Source: Frigidibacter oleivorans (GTDB lineage: Bacteria > Pseudomonadota > Alphaproteobacteria > Rhodobacterales > Rhodobacteraceae). Taken from it: a stretch of DNA of 64,000 nucleotides. The position numbers and the translations under genes are program-made. Location of the stretch: contig NZ_RJRZ01000005.1 of NCBI RefSeq assembly GCF_003993775.1, positions 124,001-188,000 on the forward strand, read 5' to 3'. Positions 1-8,120 of this stretch are shown one piece after another; the stretch's first letter is position 1, and each line of letters begins with the position of its first letter. The notes beneath the pieces were generated by a model. The model was not told the origin of the DNA and searched no databases. It worked only from the letters and a program-made list of their open reading frames with translations.

Positions 1-176
1 TTGTCGGTCGATCCGGTGTTCGTGATCTCCACATAGAAGACGCCGGGACGCCCCGCGCCGATTGTCGCCTTGGACCAGGCGTGCTCAACCGTCAGATCGC
101 CGATGGTCACGGTCTCGCAGGCCATCGCTGCAGATGCAGAGAGGATCAGGGCTGCAGCAAGAAGAAAGTGATTCAT
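1..176 (-). CDS. PCuAC-family periplasmic copper chaperone (3' part outside window)
   Basis: Only the first 58 or so codons are inside the window. The product starts with a clear Sec signal peptide (MNHFLLAAALILSASAAMA) and continues with ITIGDLTVEHAW-like sequence and GVFYVEITNTG, which matches the start of the PCuAC (DUF461) domain. In that family a His/Met cluster binds Cu(I) and passes it to SCO proteins and to cytochrome oxidase CuA; those Met/His residues lie in the missing part. The gene begins 4 bases after the stop of the SCO gene and is surely in the same transcript, which supports the assignment. Start ATG at 176 was chosen because it gives the intact signal peptide. Confidence 0.75.
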   Translation of the reverse strand, partial: MNHFLLAAALILSASAAMACETVTIGDLTVEHAWSKATIGAGRPGVFYVEITNTGSTD

Positions 177-179
177 GGG

Positions 180-773
180 TCAAAGTCTCGATTGAAGGTC
201 GGAAAGGATTTCGGCCGCCGGTGTGCCGTAGGTGAATTGACGCAGCCACGCGCCATCCGGGCCGATGAGATAGAGGCCGGGACTGTGCGCCATCGTGTAC
301 CCGCCTTGCGAAGCGGTATCGGCCTCCCGCTCATAGAAGATCTTGAAGCTTGCGGCCGCAGCCTGCGTTTCGGCCTCGCTGCCGGCCAAGCCGAGGATCG
401 CTGGATGGAAGGCTTTGGTGTAATCAGCCAGCCCAAGCCGTCTGTCCCGTTCAGGATCGATCGAGATGAAAACTGGCTGCGCCGATCCTGCGTCAGATCC
501 AAGGTCATCCATGACTTGCGCGACTTCGGAGAGCGTAGTCGGACAGACATCCGGGCAGCTTGTGAAGCCGAAGAACACCAAAAGGAATTTTCCACGGAAT
601 TCCTCCGTCGTGCGGATGCGACCTTCGCTGTCAGCAAGCGCGAAGGCGGGCGTGAAGACAGAAGCTGCTGCTTGGGTGTCGTCCGTTGCGGGCCACCACC
701 GCACCGCCGCGAAAGCGAGGACCGCCGCCGTCGCGGCGACCCAAAGGATGATCTGAAGAGAACGAAGACGCAT
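180..773 (-). CDS. SCO1/SenC-family copper chaperone / thiol protein
   Basis: A 197-residue protein with one N-terminal membrane anchor (residues about 5-24) followed by a thioredoxin-fold SCO domain. The copper-binding CPDVCP motif and the distal histidine (TMAHSPGLYLI) are all present, so the site looks functional. SCO proteins deliver copper to the CuA centre of cytochrome c oxidase or act as thiol-disulfide reductases in the periplasm. A longer reading frame exists upstream to 821, but ATG at 773 fits the membrane anchor and lies about 30 bases downstream of a MerR-type promoter at 803-833. It is followed by the PCuAC chaperone gene. Confidence 0.9.
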   Translation of the reverse strand: MRLRSLQIILWVAATAAVLAFAAVRWWPATDDTQAAASVFTPAFALADSEGRIRTTEEFRGKFLLVFFGFTSCPDVCPTTLSEVAQVMDDLGSDAGSAQPVFISIDPERDRRLGLADYTKAFHPAILGLAGSEAETQAAAASFKIFYEREADTASQGGYTMAHSPGLYLIGPDGAWLRQFTYGTPAAEILSDLQSRL

Positions 774-802
774 GACCAGTCCAGACAATGAGAACGGCGT
801 GC

Positions 803-833
803 GGTCTAAAACCTCGAGCAACTAGAGGTTCAA
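803..833 (-). promoter_or_regulatory. MerR-type promoter/operator upstream of the SCO gene
   Basis: Read on the minus strand: -35 TTGAAC, a 19-base spacer holding the dyad CTCTAGTTGCTCGAG, then -10 TAGACC. The over-long 19-bp spacer with an internal dyad is the hallmark of promoters activated by MerR-family metal regulators. The dyad matches those upstream of lnt (2641-2671) and the P-type ATPase gene (11578-11608). Inference: SCO and PCuAC genes are controlled by the MerR-family regulator at 11619-12059. Confidence 0.7.
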
Positions 834-877
834 CCGACAAAGAGGTGAAGAGTTAAGCACCGGCGAGGTTTCGCCGA

Positions 878-1051
878 TCAGGCCGCCCCAAGAAATCTGG
901 CGAGGGCAATGCCGAGGAGGGTGCCGAACAGCCCGAAAGCGATGGCGAAGCCTGCGCCATACTGCAGGCGGTCAAGCGTCTTGCCGCCGCGCTGTCGGGC
1001 GAGATAGTAGCCCCACAGAAATCCGACGATCCCGAAAACTGGTCCGATCAT
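878..1051 (-). CDS. small two-segment membrane protein of unknown function
   Basis: A 57-residue product, MIGPVFGIVGFLWGYYLARQ at the start and a second hydrophobic stretch (about residues 33-53) ending in ALARFLGAA. The two segments are separated by a short basic loop (RQRGGKTLDRLQ). The ATG at 1051 overlaps the lnt stop by 4 bases (ATGA), so it is translationally coupled to lnt. I recognise no family; similar small membrane proteins accompany lnt or SCO genes in metal islands, but no function can be deduced. A start further upstream (to 1117) would bury the gene in lnt and is less likely. Confidence 0.6.
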   Translation of the reverse strand: MIGPVFGIVGFLWGYYLARQRGGKTLDRLQYGAGFAIAFGLFGTLLGIALARFLGAA

Positions 1052-2619
1052 GAAAACTCTCCTTTCAGGATACTCTTGTTCCGCCAACTCCAGAAGGCGA
1101 AGCCTCCCCAAAAGCAAAGGATAAGGAGGAGTACGGACCAGTCGCCAATACGGGCGTAGAGCGTCGGTTGCAGGGGCCTCGGCAAGCGCATGTCGATTAC
1201 GCCAGAAGTCTCGATGTCCAGCATCGCCAGTGTCTTTCCGTAGGCGTCTATCACTGCCGAGATGCCCGTATTTGCGGCACGCACGAGAGGAAGTCCCTCC
1301 TCGATGGCCCGCATCCGAGCCGAGGCCAGATGTTGCTTTGGACCAATGGACGCACCGAACCAGGCGTCATTGGTCGCGTTGAAAATCCAGTCCGGTCGGA
1401 TGGCATCATCGACCACATGCCCGGGAAAGATGATCTCGTAGCAGATAGCGATACCCGCATAGGGATGTGGGCCGAATGCAAGGGTGCGGGGACCCGGACC
1501 GGGGAGGAAATCACCTAGAGATTCGACCAATCGCTGGAATGGCAGGACACTCCGCCACGGAACGTATTCACCAAAGGGAACAAGGTGATGCTTGGCGTAG
1601 CGCGTCAGGACAGAGCCATCCGGCGCGATGGCGAGCACTGAGTTTCGGTACACCGTCCCGTCAGCGGTGACCTCCCGCTCAGGACTGCCAGCCAAAAGGA
1701 CGGCAGTGTTCGGCAAGAGCCACCCAAGCATGACACGGGCCCCAGTGTCTTCGGCGAGAAACCCCGGCCATGCGGTTTCGGGCCAAAGCAGGATATCGTA
1801 ATCGCCCGGTCGTGCAGAAAGCGAGAGAAGTCGGAGGATGTTGGCCTTCCGGGATCCTTCGTCCCATTTGGCGCTTTGCGCGATGTTCGGTTGCACGACG
1901 CGGATATGTGCGCCGCGCTCCGACGGGGGATCTGACAAAGTCAGGCGCGCAGCGCCGAAACCAGCCACGATCACCGCAATTGCGGTGGCGCTGGCGAAAC
2001 AGATGACCTGCAACCTGCGAGCGGGCGCGGGGAAAGCTAGCCCGACCAGTGCTGAACAAAGCACCAAGAGGAACCCCAGCCCATAGCTGCCGACCAGGGA
2101 GGCCACCTGCGCGAAGGGCAACCAATCGGCCAGCGTGTAGGCAGCAAGGTTCCAAGGAAACCCCGTCAGAACATGCCCCCGCAGCCATTCAAGGCCGGTC
2201 CAGCTTGTCGCGAGCGAAAGCGCCAGCGGCAATCCGGCGCGCGCCATCCTGGCCGATAAGGTGCAGGCCAACGCAGGAAAAACCGACAGGACGGCCGCAA
2301 GGCCCAGAACGGCCGGCAATGCCAGCCAGCCGAAGCGATCAGCATCCACCTGGAAACTCTCGGTGACCCAGAACAGCCCCGGCACGAACTGTCCCAGACC
2401 GAACAGGTATCCGAGGCCGAGCGCCCTCATGGGGGCTGCATCTCGCAGCAATAACGACAGTACTGCGAAAGCAACCATTCCGAGCGGCAGGATTGAGTAC
2501 GGCGGCAAGGCGAAGACAATGCAGGCTCCTGCCAGGACAGAGGATACCAGACCCGCCATGCCACGCAGGTTCGTCCTGCTCGAAATCCTTTGTTCCTCCG
2601 ATTTGACCAAACTTGACAC
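1048..2619 (-). CDS. lnt: apolipoprotein N-acyltransferase
   Basis: A 523-residue polytopic inner-membrane protein with an N-terminal block of hydrophobic segments (about residues 20-210) and a C-terminal nitrilase-fold domain. The nitrilase signature residues are seen: LLWPETAWP (catalytic Glu), the lysine in AKHHLVPFGEYVPWR and the cysteine in AGIAICYEIIFP. Lnt attaches the third acyl chain to mature lipoproteins. The start is GTG at 2619, preceded by a GGGAGG ribosome-binding site and about 22 bases below a MerR-type promoter, so this copy is probably metal-inducible rather than the housekeeping one. It is coupled to a small membrane protein gene. Confidence 0.93.
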   Translation of the reverse strand: MSSLVKSEEQRISSRTNLRGMAGLVSSVLAGACIVFALPPYSILPLGMVAFAVLSLLLRDAAPMRALGLGYLFGLGQFVPGLFWVTESFQVDADRFGWLALPAVLGLAAVLSVFPALACTLSARMARAGLPLALSLATSWTGLEWLRGHVLTGFPWNLAAYTLADWLPFAQVASLVGSYGLGFLLVLCSALVGLAFPAPARRLQVICFASATAIAVIVAGFGAARLTLSDPPSERGAHIRVVQPNIAQSAKWDEGSRKANILRLLSLSARPGDYDILLWPETAWPGFLAEDTGARVMLGWLLPNTAVLLAGSPEREVTADGTVYRNSVLAIAPDGSVLTRYAKHHLVPFGEYVPWRSVLPFQRLVESLGDFLPGPGPRTLAFGPHPYAGIAICYEIIFPGHVVDDAIRPDWIFNATNDAWFGASIGPKQHLASARMRAIEEGLPLVRAANTGISAVIDAYGKTLAMLDIETSGVIDMRLPRPLQPTLYARIGDWSVLLLILCFWGGFAFWSWRNKSILKGEFS

Positions 2620-2640
2620 CGCCTCCCGATTTCATCGAGA

Positions 2641-2671
2641 GGGCTAGCTGCTCTAGCAACTAGAGGTGCAA
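2641..2671 (-). promoter_or_regulatory. MerR-type promoter/operator upstream of lnt
   Basis: Minus-strand reading gives -35 TTGCAC, a 19-base spacer containing CTCTAGTTGCTAGAG (perfect 7-base arms around one base) and -10 TAGCCC. The dyad is nearly identical to that of the P-type ATPase promoter at 11578-11608. The lnt GTG start follows 22 bases downstream. Confidence 0.75.
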
Positions 2672-2886
2672 CAAGTGGTTTGATGCATCACGGCATTGTC
2701 AGGTCGAAGGGGCACATCGCATGATTTCCTTGCCCATGCAGGCTGCGAAACAGCTCGACCTTAACAACAGGTGTCCGGTCACACAGACTTGACTGGACAC
2801 GAGGCGCGCTTTTCTCAACGGCATATTGAACGGTGCAGGTGTATTCGACGGCTCCGCGCTGCAGCATCCAGAAGAAAGCCAAGCTC

Positions 2887-3552
2887 ATGTTCACACGACG
2901 CCACTTCATTGCCACGACAGCCGCATTGTTTTCGGCACCGATTTCCGCCCCGGCTTTCGCTTCATCGCACTTGCAAGACCAATGGGCAGCCTGGGATGCC
3001 GAGGTCACCCCGTCAGGCTATGACCCTGCCACGACCAACCCATGGGGATTGCATCCTCGCCTCCTTCCGACCCGCGTCGAAGCGCGTGCCGGGTTGGTGC
3101 CAGGCGATGTCCATGTCGACGCGATTGCGCGGTATCTCTATCACATTCAGGCTGACGGCACGGCGATGCGCTACGGCGTCGCCATTGGCCGGGACGGTCT
3201 CTACGAGCCTGGAACATATACGATCCGGCGCAAGGCAAAGTGGCCGAGTTGGACCCCCACGCCAGCCATGATCGAACGCGAGCCGGAAATCTATGCGAAG
3301 TTCGCAGATGGCATGGACCCTGGCCCAGCCAACGCCCTGGGATCGCGGGCTCTTTATCTTTTCGTCGGCGGCCGCGACACTTACTTGCGGATCCACGGGA
3401 CACCGCTTCCACGTTCGATTGGTAGCCGAGCAAGTTCGGGCTGCGTGCGCATGGTCATGCCACATATCAACGATCTGTTCGACAAGGTTGAGACTGGCGT
3501 TACCGCGTATCTCTATCCCGCAGAAGAGGGGAACGTGGCGACCACCAGCTAA
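2887..3552 (+). CDS. L,D-transpeptidase (YkuD family), exported
   Basis: A 221-residue protein with an RR-containing signal sequence (MFTRRHFIATTAALF, cleavage near APAFA). The YkuD catalytic signature is complete: H170-G-T, then SIGSRASSGCVRM with the nucleophile Cys186. Such enzymes form 3-3 peptidoglycan cross-links or attach lipoproteins to the wall in the periplasm. The ATG at 2887 is chosen because the longer frame from 2833 would place 18 non-signal residues ahead of the leader. It stands alone on the plus strand between lnt and a small lipoprotein gene; why it sits in a metal island is unknown, though isolated L,D-transpeptidases are frequent on Rhodobacteraceae mobile elements. Confidence 0.9.
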   Translation: MFTRRHFIATTAALFSAPISAPAFASSHLQDQWAAWDAEVTPSGYDPATTNPWGLHPRLLPTRVEARAGLVPGDVHVDAIARYLYHIQADGTAMRYGVAIGRDGLYEPGTYTIRRKAKWPSWTPTPAMIEREPEIYAKFADGMDPGPANALGSRALYLFVGGRDTYLRIHGTPLPRSIGSRASSGCVRMVMPHINDLFDKVETGVTAYLYPAEEGNVATTS

Positions 3553-3677
3553 AAGGAATCGCATGGGGCTTCGTTTCATGGAACGCTAGATGCGCAAGTT
3601 CGACCTACCCACAAGCGGGTCGCTGACATGCGGTTTCTTGTCCTCGCTGCCGGCGCGCGGCTTAGGCAGCAGTACTG

Positions 3678-4052
3678 TCAGCTCGAAACAGTGGGTTTGG
3701 CGGAAAGCTGTGTGCAGATTGGCCTTCCTTCGACCGTTCGCAACGGCAACATTGTCGTTTCAACCGGCCCGACATGGCGGTACCAATAGCAGCCGTCCTC
3801 AGGCTTGAAGATCACCTCCTCAAGATTCTGGTAGGGAGCCGCAATCAGCGCGACACCTTCGGGCAGTTCCTTGAGAAAGCCGGTTGACTTGTCGGTGGCC
3901 TGATCGATCGGGACAGTGCAGGCTCCGAGCGCGAGAAGAGCGACAGCAACAAAGACTCGCCGACACTTTTTCACCACGCCGGTCGTGGTGGTGCCTATCG
4001 GCTTTGAGGATTCGCTTGGTATTTCTGTCCCACAATTATCAATCCTTGACAT
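3678..4052 (-). CDS. small lipoprotein of unknown function
   Basis: A 124-residue product with a basic, hydroxyl-rich N terminus and a lipobox at about residues 41-45 (LLALGAC), so it should be a lipid-anchored periplasmic protein; the mature part (about 80 residues) ends in RPICTQLSAKPTVSS. I recognise no domain. The ATG at 4052 has a good ribosome-binding site (AGGGAAG, 4 bases upstream); a GTG-GTG pair near 3974-3977 would give a more conventional leader but lacks such a site. It lies downstream of the ZIP-transporter operon, pointing the other way from the L,D-transpeptidase. Confidence 0.6.
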   Translation of the reverse strand: MSRIDNCGTEIPSESSKPIGTTTTGVVKKCRRVFVAVALLALGACTVPIDQATDKSTGFLKELPEGVALIAAPYQNLEEVIFKPEDGCYWYRHVGPVETTMLPLRTVEGRPICTQLSAKPTVSS

Positions 4053-4125
4053 CGAACTTCCCTGCTTCTTGTGTCGATCGCGAGCGTGATCTTGGCCAAA
4101 GGTCTTTGGCCAGCTATCAAATGAG

Positions 4126-5307
4126 TCATACTTTGATCAGCGCCGCTGTCACATACATGAAGGCGATACCCCCAAGGAAGCCACCGAGAACGGCCGGAGA
4201 GAACAGGATCGCCTGTCGATCACTATTCTGCCGCTGCAGATAGGCCGAGACCTCGACCATCACCTGCAGGATGGCACCGGCACCGACCGCAAGTGCCAAG
4301 GCTGACCATTGTGGCGCGTAGGCAAGGCTGCCAACCCAGATGCCAAGCACAGCTGGTGCACCTGCCAGCAAAGTCAGCGCAGCAAAGCTCCAGAGCGGCG
4401 GGCGGATGCGCAGCATGGGGGCTGCGATGCCGATGCCTTCGGTGACGTTGTGCAGTGCGAAGCCGAGGACAAGGAAGGTGCCAAGCCCCGCCGCACCGGC
4501 GGCAAAGGCGCCGCCGATGGCCAGACCCTCGCCGAAGTTGTGCAGCCCGATGCCGAGCGCGATGTAGAAGGCCAGGGCCAGCCCCTCGGGTCGCCCGCGC
4601 CAGCGCCCAATGGCCATCAGCAACAGGAAACTGGCCAGCGCCGACAGCCAGACCATCGCCGAGCCCTGGAACATTGCCGCCGCTTCGGCGGCCAGTTCCG
4701 TGGCCTCGGCAATCATATCCAGAAGCAGGAAGGCCAGCATGCCCACCGTCAACGCGAGCACGAAGTTCATGCCAGCGGTGCCAAAGCCGCGCATGGCTGG
4801 GTAGAACATCAGACCGAGCGCCACCGGCAGCAATCCGACCAGCGCTCCCACCAGCGCCTGCATGCGGAACTGTCCCGCAGTGGCCTGCGGCGTAGGCACC
4901 GCCACGGCAATCTCGTGCCCGAATACGGTGCCGGTGTTCGACACCAGGGCCACATGATGCGCCTCTCCCAGAACCCAAGGGTATGGGATCTGGAGCCACA
5001 CGGCGCTGCCGCGTGCGATTGGCCCTGGCGGATTCTGCGTGAAGGTCCAATAGGCGTCATCGACGGCAATCTGGGCGATCTGCATCGCCTCCGAGCCGCC
5101 CGCTCGCACCAGAATCTGGATGCCGGTCTGGTCGAGAACGGTTCGCTCTACCGTCAGGGACTCGACCGGCGGCGCGCCGTTGTTGAAGCTGCGAAGTGGA
5201 TCGAGTGACGCGATCCAGACGAAAGACCCAAGAATGGCAGCCAGCGGCAAAAGTACCAGCAGAAGCCGTATGGCAGTGGGGCGGGTGGGCTGGCTCTGGT
5301 CGCTCAT
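4126..5307 (-). CDS. ZIP-family divalent metal transporter
   Basis: A 393-residue membrane protein. After an N-terminal anchor (about residues 14-36) and a periplasmic segment of roughly 100 residues there are several hydrophobic segments with the ZIP hallmark repeats HNFGEGLAIG and HNVTEGIGIA, whose His, Asn and Glu form the binuclear metal site. ZIP proteins move Zn, Mn or Fe into the cytoplasm, or in some bacteria act in efflux. The ATG at 5307 overlaps the stop of the multicopper oxidase gene by 4 bases, so both are one operon, probably under MntR control (operator at 6493-6510). The periplasmic insert at the N terminus is not usual for ZIP proteins. Confidence 0.88.
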   Translation of the reverse strand: MSDQSQPTRPTAIRLLLVLLPLAAILGSFVWIASLDPLRSFNNGAPPVESLTVERTVLDQTGIQILVRAGGSEAMQIAQIAVDDAYWTFTQNPPGPIARGSAVWLQIPYPWVLGEAHHVALVSNTGTVFGHEIAVAVPTPQATAGQFRMQALVGALVGLLPVALGLMFYPAMRGFGTAGMNFVLALTVGMLAFLLLDMIAEATELAAEAAAMFQGSAMVWLSALASFLLLMAIGRWRGRPEGLALAFYIALGIGLHNFGEGLAIGGAFAAGAAGLGTFLVLGFALHNVTEGIGIAAPMLRIRPPLWSFAALTLLAGAPAVLGIWVGSLAYAPQWSALALAVGAGAILQVMVEVSAYLQRQNSDRQAILFSPAVLGGFLGGIAFMYVTAALIKV

Positions 5308-6449
5308 GCGCCCGGCCCCCGCACGTCGAACATGCCCACCCAGCCAAGTTCGGTGAATTCGGATTGATGCGCGTGGAACATGTACATCCCGTCCTCGTGG
5401 TCGGCAAAGCTGAACTCGAGAATGCCGCGCTGCGCCTGGCACTGCATGATCAGGTCGACTGTGCGCAGGGTCGGCGTCAGTGTCGTTCCAGTGTCGAAGT
5501 AATCGAAGAAATTCGCGTGTAGATGGAACGAGTTGATCGGGTCGAACTCGGTCACGTTTACCAGATAGACCCGCACAGGCCGTGTCTTGTCGATGCGGAT
5601 CGGCACGTTCATGTAGGCTTGGCCGACCGTGTTGACGGCATAAACCTCGTTGCCGCCGTCGAAATTGGTGTCGAAGGCATTCATGACCATCGCCAGTTCC
5701 TGCCAGTTGCCATTCTCGGGACTGCCAAGCATACGCGAGGCGGCAACGGCGGAAAGCGCCGGGTCGGATTGACGGGTTGGGTCGGGGTCGATCACGAAGA
5801 GGCCGTACATACCCTTGTGCATGTGGCGCTTCAGCGGCAGCGCGTGGCAGTGGTAGAGATGGCAGCCGAAAGGCTTGGCATCGAACTCGTAGATGAACTC
5901 TTCCCCGGGACCAATCAGCCCAGCCCCTGGAACTCCGTCCATCCGCGCCGAATGGATACCGTGGAAGTGCATCGAATGCGGGTGCGAGCCATGGTTACGG
6001 AAGATGATCTTAAGCCGCTCACCTTCCTTGGCTCGCAGGGCCGGGCCAGGGACGCGGCCGTTGAACGTCCATGCCGGAAAGAGAACACCGGGGGCGATCT
6101 CGATCTCCCGGTCGATGGCAGTGACTTCGAATGTGCGCAGGGTTCGGCCATCGGGCAGAAGCTCGGTTGTTCCAGTATCCCAGTCCGTCAACATTGTCGA
6201 AGGATCGAAACCGTTCGCGTCGTGGTCGACGCGCCCGACCGTTGTCATGTTGCCATGCGCCATGCCGGACATCGGTGCTGCGTAGGGATCGGCCGACATC
6301 GCAGACATGTCGTGTCCAGCCATCGGGTCAGGTGCTGTTTGCGACCGTGCCGTGCCGACGGCAACGGCTGCGCCACCGGCGGCGGCCAAGCCCCCAACGA
6401 GCAAGGCGCGCCGTGACGGATCAACCGATGTGTTCTCGTCGGCAGGCAT
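5304..6449 (-). CDS. two-domain multicopper oxidase, Tat-exported
   Basis: A 381-residue protein with a Tat-type leader (SRRALLVGGLAAAGGAAVAV), then a Met/His-rich stretch (MAGHDMSAMSADPY, MSGMAHGNM) and two cupredoxin domains. Copper ligand motifs are visible: HSMHFHG, CHLYHCHALPLKRHMHKGM, FHLHANFF and MFHAHQSEF. Its length is typical of two-domain laccase-like oxidases rather than the three-domain CueO type. Possible substrates are Cu(I), Mn(II) or Fe(II). It is co-transcribed with the ZIP transporter and divergent from an MntR homologue, which favours a role linked to manganese (inference). Confidence 0.9.
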   Translation of the reverse strand: MPADENTSVDPSRRALLVGGLAAAGGAAVAVGTARSQTAPDPMAGHDMSAMSADPYAAPMSGMAHGNMTTVGRVDHDANGFDPSTMLTDWDTGTTELLPDGRTLRTFEVTAIDREIEIAPGVLFPAWTFNGRVPGPALRAKEGERLKIIFRNHGSHPHSMHFHGIHSARMDGVPGAGLIGPGEEFIYEFDAKPFGCHLYHCHALPLKRHMHKGMYGLFVIDPDPTRQSDPALSAVAASRMLGSPENGNWQELAMVMNAFDTNFDGGNEVYAVNTVGQAYMNVPIRIDKTRPVRVYLVNVTEFDPINSFHLHANFFDYFDTGTTLTPTLRTVDLIMQCQAQRGILEFSFADHEDGMYMFHAHQSEFTELGWVGMFDVRGPGA

Positions 6450-6492
6450 GGATGGGACTTCCCGAACTGGGCACCAAAGTCTTGGCGCGAAA

Positions 6493-6510
6493 TGTTAGAC
6501 AAGGCTAACA
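6493..6510. promoter_or_regulatory. candidate MntR operator
   Basis: The sequence TGTTAG-ACAAGG-CTAACA is a perfect 6-base inverted repeat around a 6-base centre, placed in the gap between the divergent multicopper oxidase and mntR genes. Its centre ACAAGG resembles that of the E. coli MntR box as I remember it. Such placement would let one site repress the oxidase-ZIP operon and autoregulate mntR. Confidence 0.6.
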
Positions 6511-6563
6511 ATCTGCCCGCAGGGTTTACCTGTCAACCCAGATCGTGCGAGACTGTGACCACG

Positions 6564-7019
6564 ATGCACGATGATCCTCATGAAGTTCTCCATGCTGCCA
6601 GTGACGACCGCTCTCCCGACTTGCGCGCGGAGGCATTTCAGGGCGTGCGCGCAGCGCGGCGAAACGAGCTGGCAGAAGATTACGTGGAGCTGATTGCCGA
6701 ACTGATCCACAGCCACGGCGAGGCGAGGCCGGTCGACATCGCTACCCGAATGGGTGTCACGGCGCCGACGGTGGCCAAGACGCTGGACCGTCTCGCCCGC
6801 GACGGCCTGATCACCCGGGCCAAGTATCGTTCAATCTTCCTGACGGAACAGGGCAGGGCGCTGGCCAAGGAATGTAGGCACCGGCACGAGATCGTGCTGC
6901 GGTTCCTGCTTAGCCTCGGGCTTGACGCCGAGACGGCGGAACGCGATGCCGAAGGCATCGAGCACCATGTCAGCGAACGGACACTGGCTCTGTTTTCGGC
7001 TTTCGCCAACCGGTCCTGA
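6564..7019 (+). CDS. mntR: manganese-responsive transcriptional regulator, MntR (DtxR family)
   Basis: A 151-residue DtxR/MntR-family protein. The stretch ELAEDYVELIAELIHSHGEA and the helix-turn-helix VTAPTVAKTLDRLARDGLI align closely with E. coli MntR, as do the metal-ligand region around RHEIVLRFLL and the dimer motif DAEGIEHHVSERT. In the presence of Mn(II) MntR represses uptake genes and can activate efflux genes. The ATG at 6564 gives the usual family length; a frame from 6492 would add 24 unrelated residues and run through the candidate operator. It is divergent from the multicopper oxidase-ZIP operon. Confidence 0.9.
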   Translation: MHDDPHEVLHAASDDRSPDLRAEAFQGVRAARRNELAEDYVELIAELIHSHGEARPVDIATRMGVTAPTVAKTLDRLARDGLITRAKYRSIFLTEQGRALAKECRHRHEIVLRFLLSLGLDAETAERDAEGIEHHVSERTLALFSAFANRS

Positions 7020-7025
7020 CGGTCG

Positions 7026-7685
7026 TCAGCTATTCTCGACTGCGAACCGCACATCGGCCATCAAGCTATCGGCACTGAAATTCTCCAGCCGTTTGCCATT
7101 AAGGAAGAAGGTTGGCGTTTGGCGGATAGCCAAGGCTTCCACGTCGGCCGCATCCTGATTCAGGATACCAGTGATCCCCGGGAAGAACTGGTCCGTCTCG
7201 GCCTTTTCGGGATCAAGGCCCGCAGCCCCGGCAATCTCCCATGCCACATCCATCTCAGGCGAGCCATGAACAGCCCAGCCAGGCTGCTGCTCAAGAAGTG
7301 CATCGAGGACAGGCTCGAACTTGTCTTGCATCCGCGCAGCCTCGAGGATGCGCACAGCCTCGTCCGAGCCTTCGTGGAAAACGGTGTAGCGCAGCACGAC
7401 GCGGACCTGCGTCGGAAACTGCCGCCGGATTTCCTGCACCACGGGGTGGTATGCACGGCAGGCCTCGCAAGAAGGGTCAAAGAACTCGACAAGAGTGAAT
7501 GGTGCGTCGGCGGGGCCGAAGCTGGGGGAGTAGTCACGGACCAAGAGGGCCTGATCCTCGGTTGGCGTGGCGGCGGCCACCGCTTCTGCCTCGGCGTCGC
7601 GGCGCTGTTTCAGCACGAAGGCGCCACCCGCGAAGGCAGCAACACCAAGTGCGGAGGCTCCAAGGATAAGGGTGCGGCGGTTCAT
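7026..7685 (-). CDS. DsbA-family thiol-disulfide protein
   Basis: A 219-residue protein with a Tat-like or uncleaved leader (MNRRTLILGASALGVAAFAG), a thioredoxin-fold domain with the redox pair CEAC (in FFDPSCEACRAYHP) and the cis-proline loop RQTPTFFLNG. DsbA-like proteins form or reshuffle disulfides in periplasmic proteins. It overlaps the dsbB reading frame by 4 bases, so the pair form a DsbA/DsbB module next to the lipoprotein signal peptidase and the metal ATPase. Since its DsbB partner is frameshifted here, reoxidation may depend on a chromosomal DsbB. Confidence 0.88.
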   Translation of the reverse strand: MNRRTLILGASALGVAAFAGGAFVLKQRRDAEAEAVAAATPTEDQALLVRDYSPSFGPADAPFTLVEFFDPSCEACRAYHPVVQEIRRQFPTQVRVVLRYTVFHEGSDEAVRILEAARMQDKFEPVLDALLEQQPGWAVHGSPEMDVAWEIAGAAGLDPEKAETDQFFPGITGILNQDAADVEALAIRQTPTFFLNGKRLENFSADSLMADVRFAVENS

Positions 7686-8120
7686 GGGCGGTGTCCTTTC
7701 GGCAGGATGAGACAGGCAAGGATCGCCGCGAAGGCGACCGCAGAAAGATAGGGGATCGGCAGGCCAAGGATCATCTGCGCCTCGCCGGTGCAGGATGGGC
7801 CATTTTCAGTGCAGGGCACGATCGGCGCGGGCAGGATCCCTGCGTACAGGCCCGAATGCCATGCCGCAAGTGCGAGCCCGGCGAGGGTCAACGGCAAGCC
7901 GTAGGTGCGCGCCATCGCGTCCCCCCGGCCAGAGCGACAGGCCAAGGATCGGCACCAAGGGGAACATGGCGATACGCTGATACCAGCAGAGCGTGCAGGG
8001 CATCTGACCCAGCACCTCTCCGATGAAGAGCGCACCAAGCGTGGCCGCCAGAGCGATCAGGAAGGCCGCAGTCAAGGAAAGGTCGTCGCGCGACATGGAT
8101 TGCGGATCAGCTTTGGTCAA
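7682..8120 (-). pseudogene. DsbB-family quinone-linked disulfide reductase, frameshifted
   Basis: Two reading frames together make one DsbB. The first (from TTG at 8120, AAGGAG ribosome-binding site 7 bases upstream) holds the first CxxC helix-end motif, MPCTLCWYQRIAMFPL. The second continues with LALAAWHSGLYAGILPAP and the second cysteine pair region PCTENGPSCTG and ends in LPKGHRP. The frame changes at a run of six C (six G in the coding strand) at 7921-7926: deleting one base restores ...LWPGDAMARTYGLP. It could be a sequencing error, a real mutation or phase-variable slippage. It overlaps lspA by 14 bases upstream and the DsbA-like gene by 4 downstream. Confidence 0.8.

Noticed and set aside
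2688-2886. Minus-strand frame in the gap before the L,D-transpeptidase
   Set aside because: No ribosome-binding site, no recognisable protein features; overlaps the leader of the transpeptidase gene.
4309-5208. A 299-codon plus-strand frame opposite the ZIP transporter
   Set aside because: Complement of a gene with intact ZIP metal motifs; the translation is Gln/Arg/His-rich without structure.
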